Assembly: GCA_012511005.1 (NCBI GenBank)
Contig: JAAZGX010000178.1
Location: forward strand, 1-10,700
Direction of reading: 5' to 3'
Source of the DNA: Clostridiales bacterium
GTDB taxonomy: Bacteria > Bacillota > Clostridia > Oscillospirales > Acutalibacteraceae
DNA length: 10,700 nt
Both the position numbers and the translations under genes were made by a program. The notes under the pieces were generated by a model. It saw only the letters and a list, made by a program, of their open reading frames with translations, was not told the origin of the DNA and ran no database searches. How positions within the stretch are numbered: position 1 is the stretch's first letter; each line of letters opens with the position of its first letter. Below are positions 1 through 6,819 of this stretch, one piece after another.

Positions 1-4
1 GAAA

Positions 5-1165
5 ATGAGATGGCTGAAAGAAGCATATGATTTGCTATGCGAGGATTATATTCGTACTGTATCCGTCATCATACAGCTTGTAATTTTCATTACTGTTGTT
101 TGTATTTCCTTTGGCGCTCTTGCTGCAACAAATGTGTTTGTGAAAACCACTGAGAAATCCGGCACACTTGGTGACCTTTACTTTTTCAGCGGTTTTGATA
201 AGCCCGTAATTGACGGAAAAAATGTGTCAGATGTGATAAGTGAAGAACTCGGCTTAAAATACGCCCCTGTTTCACCGCTGTATTTTACCGCAAAGGACAG
301 CAGCGGCAGTTTTGTTCGATGTGACTACTTCCATTGCGATAAGCTTAGAAACCTGTATTTAGCTTTGCATAAGGGGCGTCTTCCGAATATTTCTTCTTTT
401 AACGAATGTGTTATCACATATGATTTAGCTATAAAAAATAGACTTAAAACAAACGACACTATATTGCTTATGCAGTCCGGCACCACATTTCGTTTAAAAA
501 TTGTTGGCATTCTTGACGCAAAAGCACAAATTCCAAAATTTTCGGTTGCCGGAACCTCTTTAACTTTGAAGGCGCTGTACACTTCTGCCGAAAATACTGT
601 TATCGTCTTTTCTCCCATCGTTTCAAACAGTGGCACAGAAGCGGAATATACTGCTAACCGATGCGGTTTTGTCAATGTTCCAAGCGGAGTATCAACTAAA
701 GAGTATCAGGAAATTCTTGAAAAATACGGAGGTTCTTTATCGGTGGCCTCCATGGTTTTAAAAGAAAAAGAGGAAAACAGGGAAATTTGCAGTTTCTTTT
801 TAGTATTTGCTGTGCTTATCTTTTTTGTCGGATTTACGGGCATTGGTATTAACAATTTTTTAATTCTTCAGCAAAATGAATGTAAACTTGGTATCTATTA
901 CATTTGCGGTATGGCATGGCGAAATTGTTTTAAAATCTTAATATTTAGAAACCTATTAATCGTATTGATTTCAGGTGTCTTTTCGGCGTTGATATCTTTA
1001 TTTATTGGCAAAACAAGTTTTGGAAAAAGCATTTTCATATCGCCCGTTATGACGACGAATGTGACCGTGTTAGCACTTTTACTGGTTCTTTTTACATCAT
1101 ATCCGATATATCTTAAAATTAAAAAGACCGAACCAATATCATTTTTTAGAAGCGGGTGGCAGTAA
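5..1165 (+). CDS. FtsX/MacB-type ABC transporter permease
   Basis: Membrane subunit of an ABC exporter of the MacB/FtsX class, probably moving a peptide, lipid or antimicrobial across or out of the membrane; the substrate is not readable. The 386-residue product has one membrane segment near residues 18-42, then a soluble extracellular domain (about 45-260), then three membrane segments (about 262-288, 308-334, 348-371). This 1+3 topology with a large outer loop is the FtsX/MacB plan. Residues 123-138 (GRLPN...NECVIT) resemble the MacB outer core. The NECKLGIYYICGM stretch (291-303) sits where the coupling segment facing the ATPase lies. The stop codon overlaps the start of the ATPase gene by one base. 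The ATG lies four bases from the window edge, so its ribosome binding site is unseen and the true start could be further upstream. Confidence 0.8.
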   Translation: MRWLKEAYDLLCEDYIRTVSVIIQLVIFITVVCISFGALAATNVFVKTTEKSGTLGDLYFFSGFDKPVIDGKNVSDVISEELGLKYAPVSPLYFTAKDSSGSFVRCDYFHCDKLRNLYLALHKGRLPNISSFNECVITYDLAIKNRLKTNDTILLMQSGTTFRLKIVGILDAKAQIPKFSVAGTSLTLKALYTSAENTVIVFSPIVSNSGTEAEYTANRCGFVNVPSGVSTKEYQEILEKYGGSLSVASMVLKEKEENREICSFFLVFAVLIFFVGFTGIGINNFLILQQNECKLGIYYICGMAWRNCFKILIFRNLLIVLISGVFSALISLFIGKTSFGKSIFISPVMTTNVTVLALLLVLFTSYPIYLKIKKTEPISFFRSGWQ

Positions 1166-1839
1166 TGGACAATATTATTGAATTTATAAATCTTGGTAAG
1201 GTGTATAACCAAAACAAACCCAATGAGGTACACGCCTTGAAAAATGTAAGCTTGAAAATTAAGTTTGGTGAAATGTGTGCGATATGCGGTACCTCTGGTG
1301 CAGGAAAAACTACACTTTTGAACATTATAGGCTGCCTCGACTCCCCGACTGACGGCAAATACATCTTACAGGGTGAAGATGTTGCGAAATTTGGAGACAG
1401 AAAACTTGCCGCACTAAGAAACAAGTGTTTCGGATATGTTTTGCAAGACTACGGACTGATTGAGAACAGAACGATTTATGAAAATGTTAAAGTTCCGCTC
1501 GTCTTCTCGAATGTTAAATCAAAGGATTTTCGTGCTAAAATATGGCATTCGCTCAAAACCGTCGGTTTAGAGAACCTTGAGAAAAGGAGTGTATCGGAAC
1601 TTTCGGGCGGTCAGGCGCAGCGTGTCGCAATCGCACGGGCGCTGGTGAACTCTCCCGATACCCTTTTGGCAGACGAACCGACGGGGGCGCTTGATACAGC
1701 GATAGGCTCTTCAATAATGGATTATTTTCAGAAAATTAACGAAATGGGGACAACGGTCATTATCGTAACGCATAATGAAAAAATTGCCGCACGATGTCAG
1801 CGTATCATTCATATAGAAAACGGAGAAATAGTTGATTAA
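1165..1839 (+). CDS. ABC transporter ATP-binding protein (MacB/LolD type)
   Basis: Cytoplasmic ATPase that powers the permease encoded just upstream. The 224-residue product carries a full nucleotide-binding domain: Walker A GTSGAGKTT (42-50), Q-loop glutamine Q94, signature LSGGQAQRVAIARAL (146-160), Walker B LLADEP (167-172) and switch histidine H203 in VTHN. All catalytic positions are intact, and the length is normal for the LolD/MacB/BceA family. The start chosen is the ATG at 1165, which overlaps the permease stop as TAATG and has GGGTGG five bases upstream. A GTG at 1156 in the same frame would add three residues (M-A-V) and is less likely. Permease-before-ATPase order and the overlap imply coupled translation. 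It is the last gene of its operon and is followed by an intrinsic terminator. Confidence 0.93.
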   Translation: MDNIIEFINLGKVYNQNKPNEVHALKNVSLKIKFGEMCAICGTSGAGKTTLLNIIGCLDSPTDGKYILQGEDVAKFGDRKLAALRNKCFGYVLQDYGLIENRTIYENVKVPLVFSNVKSKDFRAKIWHSLKTVGLENLEKRSVSELSGGQAQRVAIARALVNSPDTLLADEPTGALDTAIGSSIMDYFQKINEMGTTVIIVTHNEKIAARCQRIIHIENGEIVD

Positions 1840-1849
1840 CTTAATATAC

Positions 1850-1893
1850 GGGAGACGGATTTATGTTCTGCCTCCCTTATTTTTTTTATTTTT
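1850..1893 (+). terminator. Rho-independent terminator after the ABC operon
   Basis: GGGAG (1850-1854) pairs with CTCCC (1872-1876). After one A-C mismatch, CGGA (1856-1859) pairs with TCTG (1867-1870) through one G-T wobble, leaving a 7-nt loop. The stem is followed by an eight-T run at 1880-1887 and further T residues to 1893. It lies 10 nt after the ATPase stop and separates the exporter operon from the sugar operon. Confidence 0.85.
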
Positions 1894-1911
1894 GTGTAAT
1901 ATCAATAAAAA

Positions 1912-1946
1912 TTATCTTATAAATTTGTAACAGAATATTAAGATAA
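1912..1946. repeat. Inverted repeat upstream of the sugar operon promoter
   Basis: A perfect 8-bp inverted repeat: TTATCTTA at 1912-1919 and TAAGATAA at 1939-1946, with 19 nt between the arms. The arm centres are 27 bp apart, and the right arm ends 4 nt before the -35 box. Position and symmetry suit a binding site for a dimeric activator. The arms are AT-rich, so chance is a real alternative. No T-run follows on the plus strand, which argues against a terminator. Confidence 0.4.
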
Positions 1947-1949
1947 GAC

Positions 1950-1977
1950 TTGAAATTGATGAAAAATACAATATAAT
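1950..1977 (+). promoter_or_regulatory. Sigma-A-type promoter of the sugar operon
   Basis: TTGAAA (-35, 1950-1955) and TATAAT (-10, 1972-1977) are separated by 16 bp, with A/T-rich DNA upstream. This is a near-consensus housekeeping promoter. The predicted transcription start is about 1984, giving a leader of roughly 60 nt before the ATG at 2044. It lies between a terminator and the first gene of a co-directional operon, where a promoter is required. Confidence 0.8.
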
Positions 1978-1991
1978 GGTAGTATGTGTTC

Positions 1992-2007
1992 GTATCAATC
2001 AAGATAC
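1992..2007. repeat. Short inverted repeat in the leader
   Basis: GTATC (1992-1996) and GATAC (2003-2007) are separated by six bases. They sit at about +8 to +23 from the predicted transcription start. This could be a repressor operator placed to block initiation or early elongation, or a weak leader hairpin. Five base pairs are close to what chance gives, so this is only a candidate. Confidence 0.25.
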
Positions 2008-2031
2008 AGTGGTTTTAAAAATTTAATTTAC

Positions 2032-2036
2032 GGAGG
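2032..2036 (+). promoter_or_regulatory. Ribosome binding site that fixes the start at 2044
   Basis: GGAGG lies 7 nt before the ATG at 2044. A further in-frame ATG at 1984 falls on the predicted transcription start and has no Shine-Dalgarno sequence, so the downstream ATG is the start. The protein from 2044 begins a few residues before the Rossmann strand, as is usual for this family. Confidence 0.85.
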
Positions 2037-2043
2037 CTGTTAC

Positions 2044-3132
2044 ATGAGCAAGAAACTTAAAGTTGGTATTATAGGCTGTGGCGGCATAGCAAATGGGAAG
2101 CATATGCCTGCCCTTAAAAAAATCCCTGAAATTGAAATGGTTGCATTCTGTGATATTATTGAAGAAAAGGCAGTTAAAGCCGCCAAAGATTTCGGTACAG
2201 AGGATGCTAAAGCTTATAAAGATTACAAAGACCTTATTTCTGACAAAAGTATTGACCTTGTGCATGTATGCACACCGAACCGCTCGCATAGCTTTATAAC
2301 GGTTGACGCACTAAACAGCGGCAAGCATGTAATGTGCGAAAAGCCTATGGCAAAAACATATGCCGATGCAAAATTAATGTACGATACGGCTATTAAAACG
2401 GGCAAAAAGCTTACAATCGGTTACCAAAACAGGCAAGCACCCGAAAACCTCTATGTAAAAGCTGTTTGTGAAAACGGTGAGCTTGGCGACATTTATTATG
2501 CCAACTCTTATGCTATTCGGCGCAGAGCCGTACCAACTTGGGGAGTTTTCCTCAATGAATATGAGCAAGGCGGCGGTCCTCTTATTGATATTGGCACGCA
2601 CGCTTTAGACCTTACGCTTTGGATGATGAATAACTATGAGCCGAAAATGGTCGTTGGCAACACATTTAAAAAGCTTGGCAATCAAAAAAATTCCGCAAAC
2701 GCTTGGGGCGACTGGGACCCTAAGGAGTTTACGGTTGAGGATTCTGCGTTTGGCTATATAGTTATGGAAAATGGCGCTGTTATTAGTCTTCAAACGAGTT
2801 GGGCGTTAAATATTGCTGATACTCCTGAAGCAAAATTCATAATTTGCGGTGATAAAGGCGGCGCTGATACGCTAAACGGCGTTCGTGTAAACTACATTAA
2901 AAACAGCCGTCAGGTTATTGAAACTCCTAACCTTAAAGACGGCGGCGTTGCATTTTTTGAGGGTAAAGGCGGCGGCTCTCCCGCAGATGTTGAAGCACGC
3001 AGGTGGATTAATTCCATACTTGAAGACATAGAGCCTTGCGTTACACCTTATCAAGCACTAACCGTAACAAGAATTCTTGAGGCTATTTATACATCTGCCA
3101 AAACAGGCAAGCCTGTTTATTTTGAAGATTAA
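2044..3132 (+). CDS. Gfo/Idh/MocA family NAD(P)-dependent oxidoreductase (first copy)
   Basis: Cytoplasmic dehydrogenase of the Gfo/Idh/MocA class, which interconverts a hydroxyl and a keto group on sugars, cyclitols or glycosides using NAD(P). The 362-residue product opens with a Rossmann dinucleotide fold (VGIIGCGGIA, 7-16). It has the family EKP motif at 99-101 with the likely catalytic lysine K100, and GGGPLIDIGTHALD (176-189) with D182 and H186 at the usual active-site spacing. The VPTWGVF stretch (163-169) followed by QGGGPLIDIGTH marks a sugar-acting subgroup, but I cannot name the substrate. It is the first gene after the promoter and is followed closely by three sugar-isomerase-like barrels, so it probably performs the opening oxidation or a matching reduction. 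Length and motifs are intact. Confidence 0.92.
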   Translation: MSKKLKVGIIGCGGIANGKHMPALKKIPEIEMVAFCDIIEEKAVKAAKDFGTEDAKAYKDYKDLISDKSIDLVHVCTPNRSHSFITVDALNSGKHVMCEKPMAKTYADAKLMYDTAIKTGKKLTIGYQNRQAPENLYVKAVCENGELGDIYYANSYAIRRRAVPTWGVFLNEYEQGGGPLIDIGTHALDLTLWMMNNYEPKMVVGNTFKKLGNQKNSANAWGDWDPKEFTVEDSAFGYIVMENGAVISLQTSWALNIADTPEAKFIICGDKGGADTLNGVRVNYIKNSRQVIETPNLKDGGVAFFEGKGGGSPADVEARRWINSILEDIEPCVTPYQALTVTRILEAIYTSAKTGKPVYFED

Positions 3133-3144
3133 CGGCAGTAATTG

Positions 3145-3150
3145 AAAGGA
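3145..3150 (+). promoter_or_regulatory. Ribosome binding site for the first TIM barrel gene
   Basis: AAAGGA lies 9 nt before the ATG at 3160. It shows that the in-frame TTG at 3142, which is upstream of this motif, is not the start. The alternative ATG at 3166 would leave 15 nt, which is too far. Confidence 0.7.
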
Positions 3151-3159
3151 TTGAGCGGT

Positions 3160-3972
3160 ATGACAATGAAACTTGGCATTATTTGTGACTATGACGAAAA
3201 TGGTTTTAAGCAGGCAAAAGACTTAGGTCTTGAATTTATTGAAATTTGCTACAACATCGGCAACGACTGTGAGGAATTTAAGAAAGAAATTCTTCCCGCT
3301 CTTATAGAGCGCACAAAAAAGTATGGAGTAGCTATCGGCTCTATTGGCAGGTGGGGTTCCTCTAAAATTGATGATAACGGTAATATTATTGAAGATGAGC
3401 TTCACAACAGTCAACTACTTATAGATGCTTGCTGCGAGCTTGGCTGTAATGTGTTCGTTACGGGCGTGAATTATGTTGACGGGTTTTCGCTTTATGAAAA
3501 CTGCACTTTCGCAATCGCTTTTCTTGAAAAACTAATAGCATACGGCAAAGAAAAGAATGTTAATATTGCAATATATAATTGCGATTGGAACAATTTTATA
3601 AGAGAGCCGCAATCTTGGGAGCTGATACTCGGCTATCTTAAAGAGCTTGGCATAAAATATGACCCGTCTCACTGTATAAATTCAGGCAGCGGCAAATACA
3701 TAGACGAAACTGCAAAATGGGGAAAAAGGTTTTATCATGTTCATATTAAGGGTACCCTAAACACAGCAGAAAGCGGTCATATTGACGACCCGCCCGCAGG
3801 TCTTGACGATATTAACTGGGGCGCATTTATGTCCGTTTTATATAAAGTCGGGTATGAGCGCACTTTAAGCATTGAGCCGCATTCAGGCACTTGGAAAGGC
3901 GCACTTGGTGACTGGGGCGTTAGATTTACGGTCGATTATATGAATAAATTACTATATAAAGGAGCTAAGTAG
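3160..3972 (+). CDS. Xylose-isomerase-like TIM barrel protein (sugar phosphate isomerase/epimerase family), 1
   Basis: A 270-residue AP-endonuclease-2/xylose-isomerase-like TIM barrel. Members isomerize, epimerize, dehydrate or cleave sugars and keto-sugars with a divalent metal. Visible landmarks are KYDPSHC (166-172) with D168 and H171, FYHVHIKGT (191-199) with H193 and H195, and LSIEPH (236-241) with E239, matching three of the usual metal or proton-transfer positions. The fourth, normally a Glu at the end of a middle strand, reads NIAIYNCDW (135-143), with Asn140 at the expected place. This may be a subfamily feature or a changed metal site. The gene lies 27 nt after the oxidoreductase and one base before the next barrel gene, so it is certainly in the operon. 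The specific reaction is unknown. Confidence 0.87.
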   Translation: MTMKLGIICDYDENGFKQAKDLGLEFIEICYNIGNDCEEFKKEILPALIERTKKYGVAIGSIGRWGSSKIDDNGNIIEDELHNSQLLIDACCELGCNVFVTGVNYVDGFSLYENCTFAIAFLEKLIAYGKEKNVNIAIYNCDWNNFIREPQSWELILGYLKELGIKYDPSHCINSGSGKYIDETAKWGKRFYHVHIKGTLNTAESGHIDDPPAGLDDINWGAFMSVLYKVGYERTLSIEPHSGTWKGALGDWGVRFTVDYMNKLLYKGAK

Positions 3973-3973
3973 T

Positions 3974-4696
3974 ATGAAGTTTGCAGTCCAGCTTTACACC
4001 TTACGGGAGCATATTAAAAACGGCGGCGATTTGCTTGAAATCCTTGCCAAAGTAAAACAGATTGGCTTTGACGGCGTTGAGTTTGCGGGATATTTTGATT
4101 TGTCTGCCGAAACGCTAAAAGCAAGACTTGATGAATTAGAGCTTACGCCTATTGGCACACATATAGGACTTAAAAACTACGAGCCGGAAAATCTTGAAAA
4201 GACACTCAAGTTCGGCAAAACCTTAGGTTTTAAGTATATGGGCGTCGGGGGCGCGGCGCACTCTACCAAAGAGGAGTGTATTCATATAGGAGAAACACTC
4301 GGTAATGCTACAAAAGCCGCAAAGGATTACGGTATCACGATGTACTATCACAATCATAGTGACGAATTTTACCCGCTTGACAACAACGAGCTTCCGATTG
4401 ATATCATAAAATCTTTAACGAAATTACAAGTAGATACTTATTGGAGTTTCCATGCGGGGGTTGACAATTATAAGTTTTTAACAGAGAATAAGAGAGATAT
4501 TGTGCTTATTCATATTAAAGACGGTATTGACGGTTCACCTAAGGCTTTAGGCGAAGGTCAAAACGACCTAAAGGCAATCGTTAAAGCCACAAAAGAAATA
4601 GGGCTTGAGTGGCTCATTCTTGAAAATGATAACCCCTCGCCCGACGGTTTGTCCGATATAACAAGAAGTATGAATTGGCTAAAAGCAAACGCATAG
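3974..4696 (+). CDS. Xylose-isomerase-like TIM barrel protein (sugar phosphate isomerase/epimerase family), 2
   Basis: A second, clearly different barrel of the same superfamily. At 240 residues it is slightly short for the class. It starts directly on the first strand (MKFAVQLYTLRE, 1-12), as related inosose-dehydratase-like proteins do. Key segments are MYYHNHSDEF (123-132), the H-N-H form of the middle-strand motif; VDTYWSFHAGVD (153-164) with D154; LIHIKDG (178-184) with H180; and WLILEND (213-219) with E217. AAAGGAG sits 9 nt before the ATG, and the upstream stop is one base away. The motif set matches the subgroup that includes inosose dehydratase and 2-keto-cyclitol enzymes, but no iolB, iolC or iolD-like neighbour is present, so that specific name is not justified. 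Confidence 0.88.
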   Translation: MKFAVQLYTLREHIKNGGDLLEILAKVKQIGFDGVEFAGYFDLSAETLKARLDELELTPIGTHIGLKNYEPENLEKTLKFGKTLGFKYMGVGGAAHSTKEECIHIGETLGNATKAAKDYGITMYYHNHSDEFYPLDNNELPIDIIKSLTKLQVDTYWSFHAGVDNYKFLTENKRDIVLIHIKDGIDGSPKALGEGQNDLKAIVKATKEIGLEWLILENDNPSPDGLSDITRSMNWLKANA

Positions 4697-4706
4697 GAGG
4701 TTTATT

Positions 4707-5672
4707 ATGAAATTAGGAGTTTTTACGACCCTTTTAAGCAATCTTTCGCTGGAGGAAGCGTTAAAGTATTTCACTTCACTCGGTATTGAGGCTGTGGAAA
4801 TCGGTACGGCAGGATACCCCGGCAACGCTCACGCCGAGCCTAAAGTGCTGCTTAATGATGACAAGGCGCTTGAAGAGTTTAAGGCGCTTATTAAAAAGTA
4901 TAATATGCAAATAAGCGCGCTTAGCTGCCACGGCAACCCTGTTCACCCTAACAAAGCCATAGCAAAAGAGTTTGACGACGGCATAAGAGATACAATTTTA
5001 CTTGCCGAAAAGCTTGGTATAAATCAAATTAACACATTCTCCGGCTGCCCCGGCGACTGTGACACGGCGAAATATCCGAATTGGGTTACTTGCCCTTGGC
5101 CAAATGATTTTACAGAGATACTTGACTATCAATGGAACGATGTTCTTATTCCCTATTGGAAAGACTTGGTTCGGTTCGCGAAAGCGCACGGCGTAGAAAA
5201 AATCGCGCTTGAACTGCACCCCGGTTTTAGCGTATACAACACAGAAAGTTTGTTGAAGCTTCGAGAAGCTGTAGGTCCTGAAATTGGTGCTAACCTTGAT
5301 TTATCGCACCTTATATGGCAAGGAATGGAGCCTATTCCCGTTATTCGCGCTTTAGGCGACGCTATATTCCACTTCCACGCAAAAGACACGAAGATTGATA
5401 AGTATAATACTGCTGTAAACGGAGTGCTTGATGTAAAATCTTATGCGGATGAAATAAACCGCTCTTGGATTTTCCGCTCTGTCGGTTATGGAAATGATGC
5501 TCTTTACTGGAAAGATGTTATCAGTAACCTGCGCCTTGTGGGTTATGACTATGTTGTTTCTATTGAGCATGAGGACTCGCTTATGAGCCAAAACGAGGGA
5601 CTTTCTAAAGCGGTAAAACTGCTTAAAGAGTGCCTTATTACTGAAGATACCGCCGATATGTGGTGGATATGA
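4707..5672 (+). CDS. Xylose-isomerase-like TIM barrel protein (sugar phosphate isomerase/epimerase family), 3
   Basis: The largest of the three barrels, 321 residues, with an insertion of about 45 residues around 115-160 that includes Cys, Trp and Pro-rich stretches (CPGDCD, TCPWPND). It keeps a full canonical site: E169 in IALELHPG, D198 and H201 in NLDLSHLIW, H224 in FHFHAKDT and E287 in VSIEHED. The ALSCHGNPVHPN stretch (71-82) is a typical signature of this long subgroup, which in some bacteria is found with Gfo/Idh oxidoreductases in keto-glycoside breakdown. An AGGAGG site overlaps the upstream stop codon, 6 nt before the ATG. Reaction and substrate are not determined. C-deglycosidase or isomerase activity is possible, but that is inference from family and context. 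Confidence 0.9.
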   Translation: MKLGVFTTLLSNLSLEEALKYFTSLGIEAVEIGTAGYPGNAHAEPKVLLNDDKALEEFKALIKKYNMQISALSCHGNPVHPNKAIAKEFDDGIRDTILLAEKLGINQINTFSGCPGDCDTAKYPNWVTCPWPNDFTEILDYQWNDVLIPYWKDLVRFAKAHGVEKIALELHPGFSVYNTESLLKLREAVGPEIGANLDLSHLIWQGMEPIPVIRALGDAIFHFHAKDTKIDKYNTAVNGVLDVKSYADEINRSWIFRSVGYGNDALYWKDVISNLRLVGYDYVVSIEHEDSLMSQNEGLSKAVKLLKECLITEDTADMWWI

Positions 5673-5700
5673 TAGAACAATAGAAGATTGAGGTTTTGTT

Positions 5701-6756
5701 ATGAAAGAAAAAGTTAATGCCGTAGTAGTCGGCTATGGCGGTATGGGCGGATATCACGCAGACCGTATTTCAAAAATGGAGAACTTTAACCTGCTCGGTA
5801 TTTATGACATAAAAAAAGAGCGTATTGACCTTGCAAAAGAGAGGAAAATCAACACTTATAATTCTTTAGAGGAAGTTCTTGCCGACGAAAAGGCAGAGCT
5901 TATCACCATTGCAACCTATAACGAGTCGCATAAAGATATAGCAATAAAAGCTATGCATGCGGGCAAAAATGTTATATCGGAAAAACCCGTTACACTTTCA
6001 AGCGATGACCTTGAAGAAATGATTGCGGCTTCTAATGAAACGGGCAAACTTTTCACAGTCCACCAAAACAGGCGTTGGGACGATGATTTTGCCACTATAA
6101 AAAATCTTTATGATAAAAATGAGCTTGGCAAAGTCTTTGCTATCGACTCAAGAGTTTACGGCTCAAGAGGAATTCCCGGTGATTGGCGCGGCGAAAAGGA
6201 ACATGGCGGCGGTATGGTTCTTGACTGGGGAGTTCATTTACTTGACCAAGTCCTTATGCTGACCGAAGGAAAAAAGCTGCTTACTGTATATGCCTCTCTT
6301 ACGAACATTACAAATTATGAGGTTGACGATGGTTTTAGAGCTATATTAAAATTTGAGGATGACCTTGAGATTTTAGTTGAAGTTTTTACAAATAATTTCA
6401 TTGAAGCTCCTCGTTGGTATATGGCAGGAGAAAATGGAACGGCTGTTATTGAAAATTGGGATTTAAAAGGTAAGATTATTAAAATCCGCAACTGGGATAA
6501 AATAGACGCAGTTCCGATAAAAGCGGGGACGGGGCTTACAAAAACGATGGCTCCGCGTACAAAAGAAACAATAAAGAAGTATCCGCTCAAAAAGATTAAA
6601 GTTAATTGGGAAGATTACTACGACAATATTTATGATGTTATCAAAAACGGCGAAAAACAAATAGTTACACACGACCAGCTTCGCCGTTCTATGAAGTTGA
6701 TTGAAGCTATATTTAAATCCGCAGAGCTTAATCAAGTTATAAAATTTGATATCTGA
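5701..6756 (+). CDS. Gfo/Idh/MocA family NAD(P)-dependent oxidoreductase (second copy)
   Basis: A second sugar dehydrogenase, 351 residues, distant in sequence from the first one in the operon. The Rossmann motif is VVVGYGGMGGYHA (8-20). The EKP motif lies at 94-96 with lysine K95. HQNRRWDDDF (121-130) and GGGMVLDWGVHLLDQ (169-183), with D175 and H179, mark the active-site face. These belong to a different Gfo/Idh subgroup from the GGGPLIDIGTH type, so the two enzymes probably act on different intermediates, or one oxidizes while the other reduces. GAGG lies 7 nt before the ATG. The 28-nt gap from the preceding barrel gene has no terminator, so it is the last gene of the same transcript. It is followed by a long hairpin terminator. 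Confidence 0.92.
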   Translation: MKEKVNAVVVGYGGMGGYHADRISKMENFNLLGIYDIKKERIDLAKERKINTYNSLEEVLADEKAELITIATYNESHKDIAIKAMHAGKNVISEKPVTLSSDDLEEMIAASNETGKLFTVHQNRRWDDDFATIKNLYDKNELGKVFAIDSRVYGSRGIPGDWRGEKEHGGGMVLDWGVHLLDQVLMLTEGKKLLTVYASLTNITNYEVDDGFRAILKFEDDLEILVEVFTNNFIEAPRWYMAGENGTAVIENWDLKGKIIKIRNWDKIDAVPIKAGTGLTKTMAPRTKETIKKYPLKKIKVNWEDYYDNIYDVIKNGEKQIVTHDQLRRSMKLIEAIFKSAELNQVIKFDI

Positions 6757-6764
6757 TTTTTTGG

Positions 6765-6805
6765 AAAAACAGGCTGTGCAGTCCTTTGCCGCACGGCCTG
6801 TTTTT
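6765..6805. terminator. Bidirectional terminator between convergent operons
   Basis: AAAAACAGGC (6765-6774) pairs perfectly with GCCTGTTTTT (6796-6805). A T-G wobble and GTGC/GCAC extend this to a 15-bp stem with an 11-nt loop. The A-tract and T-tract flank both sides, so it can act on the sugar operon (stop at 6756) and on the minus-strand operon (stop at 6820). Confidence 0.88.
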
Positions 6806-6819
6806 ATATGTACTTTTAA

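Noticed and set aside
325..675. Minus-strand reading frame of 116 codons inside the permease gene.
   Set aside because: It is an antisense shadow of an intact gene with membrane segments and family motifs, with no promoter or ribosome binding site.
1984..2043. In-frame ATG at 1984 giving a 20-residue longer first oxidoreductase.
   Set aside because: It coincides with the predicted transcription start, has no Shine-Dalgarno, and the extra residues do not resemble the family. The ATG at 2044 has GGAGG at 7 nt.
1894..2043. Riboswitch or T-box in the leader of the sugar operon.
   Set aside because: The leader from the predicted start is only about 60 nt, with no extended pairing, T-box sequence or terminator hairpin.
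3142..3159. TTG start at 3142 for the first TIM barrel gene.
   Set aside because: The ribosome binding site AAAGGA lies downstream of it and is well placed for the ATG at 3160.
3974..4696. Naming the second barrel inosose dehydratase (iolE) and the operon an inositol operon.
   Set aside because: The motifs fit a broad subgroup, but no iolB, iolC, iolD or iolA-like gene is present in the window.
2044..6756. Calling the operon a C-glycoside deglycosylation (dgp/car) cluster.
   Set aside because: The Gfo/Idh plus barrel pairing fits, but the small beta-subunit partner of the deglycosidase is missing and no alignment could be made.
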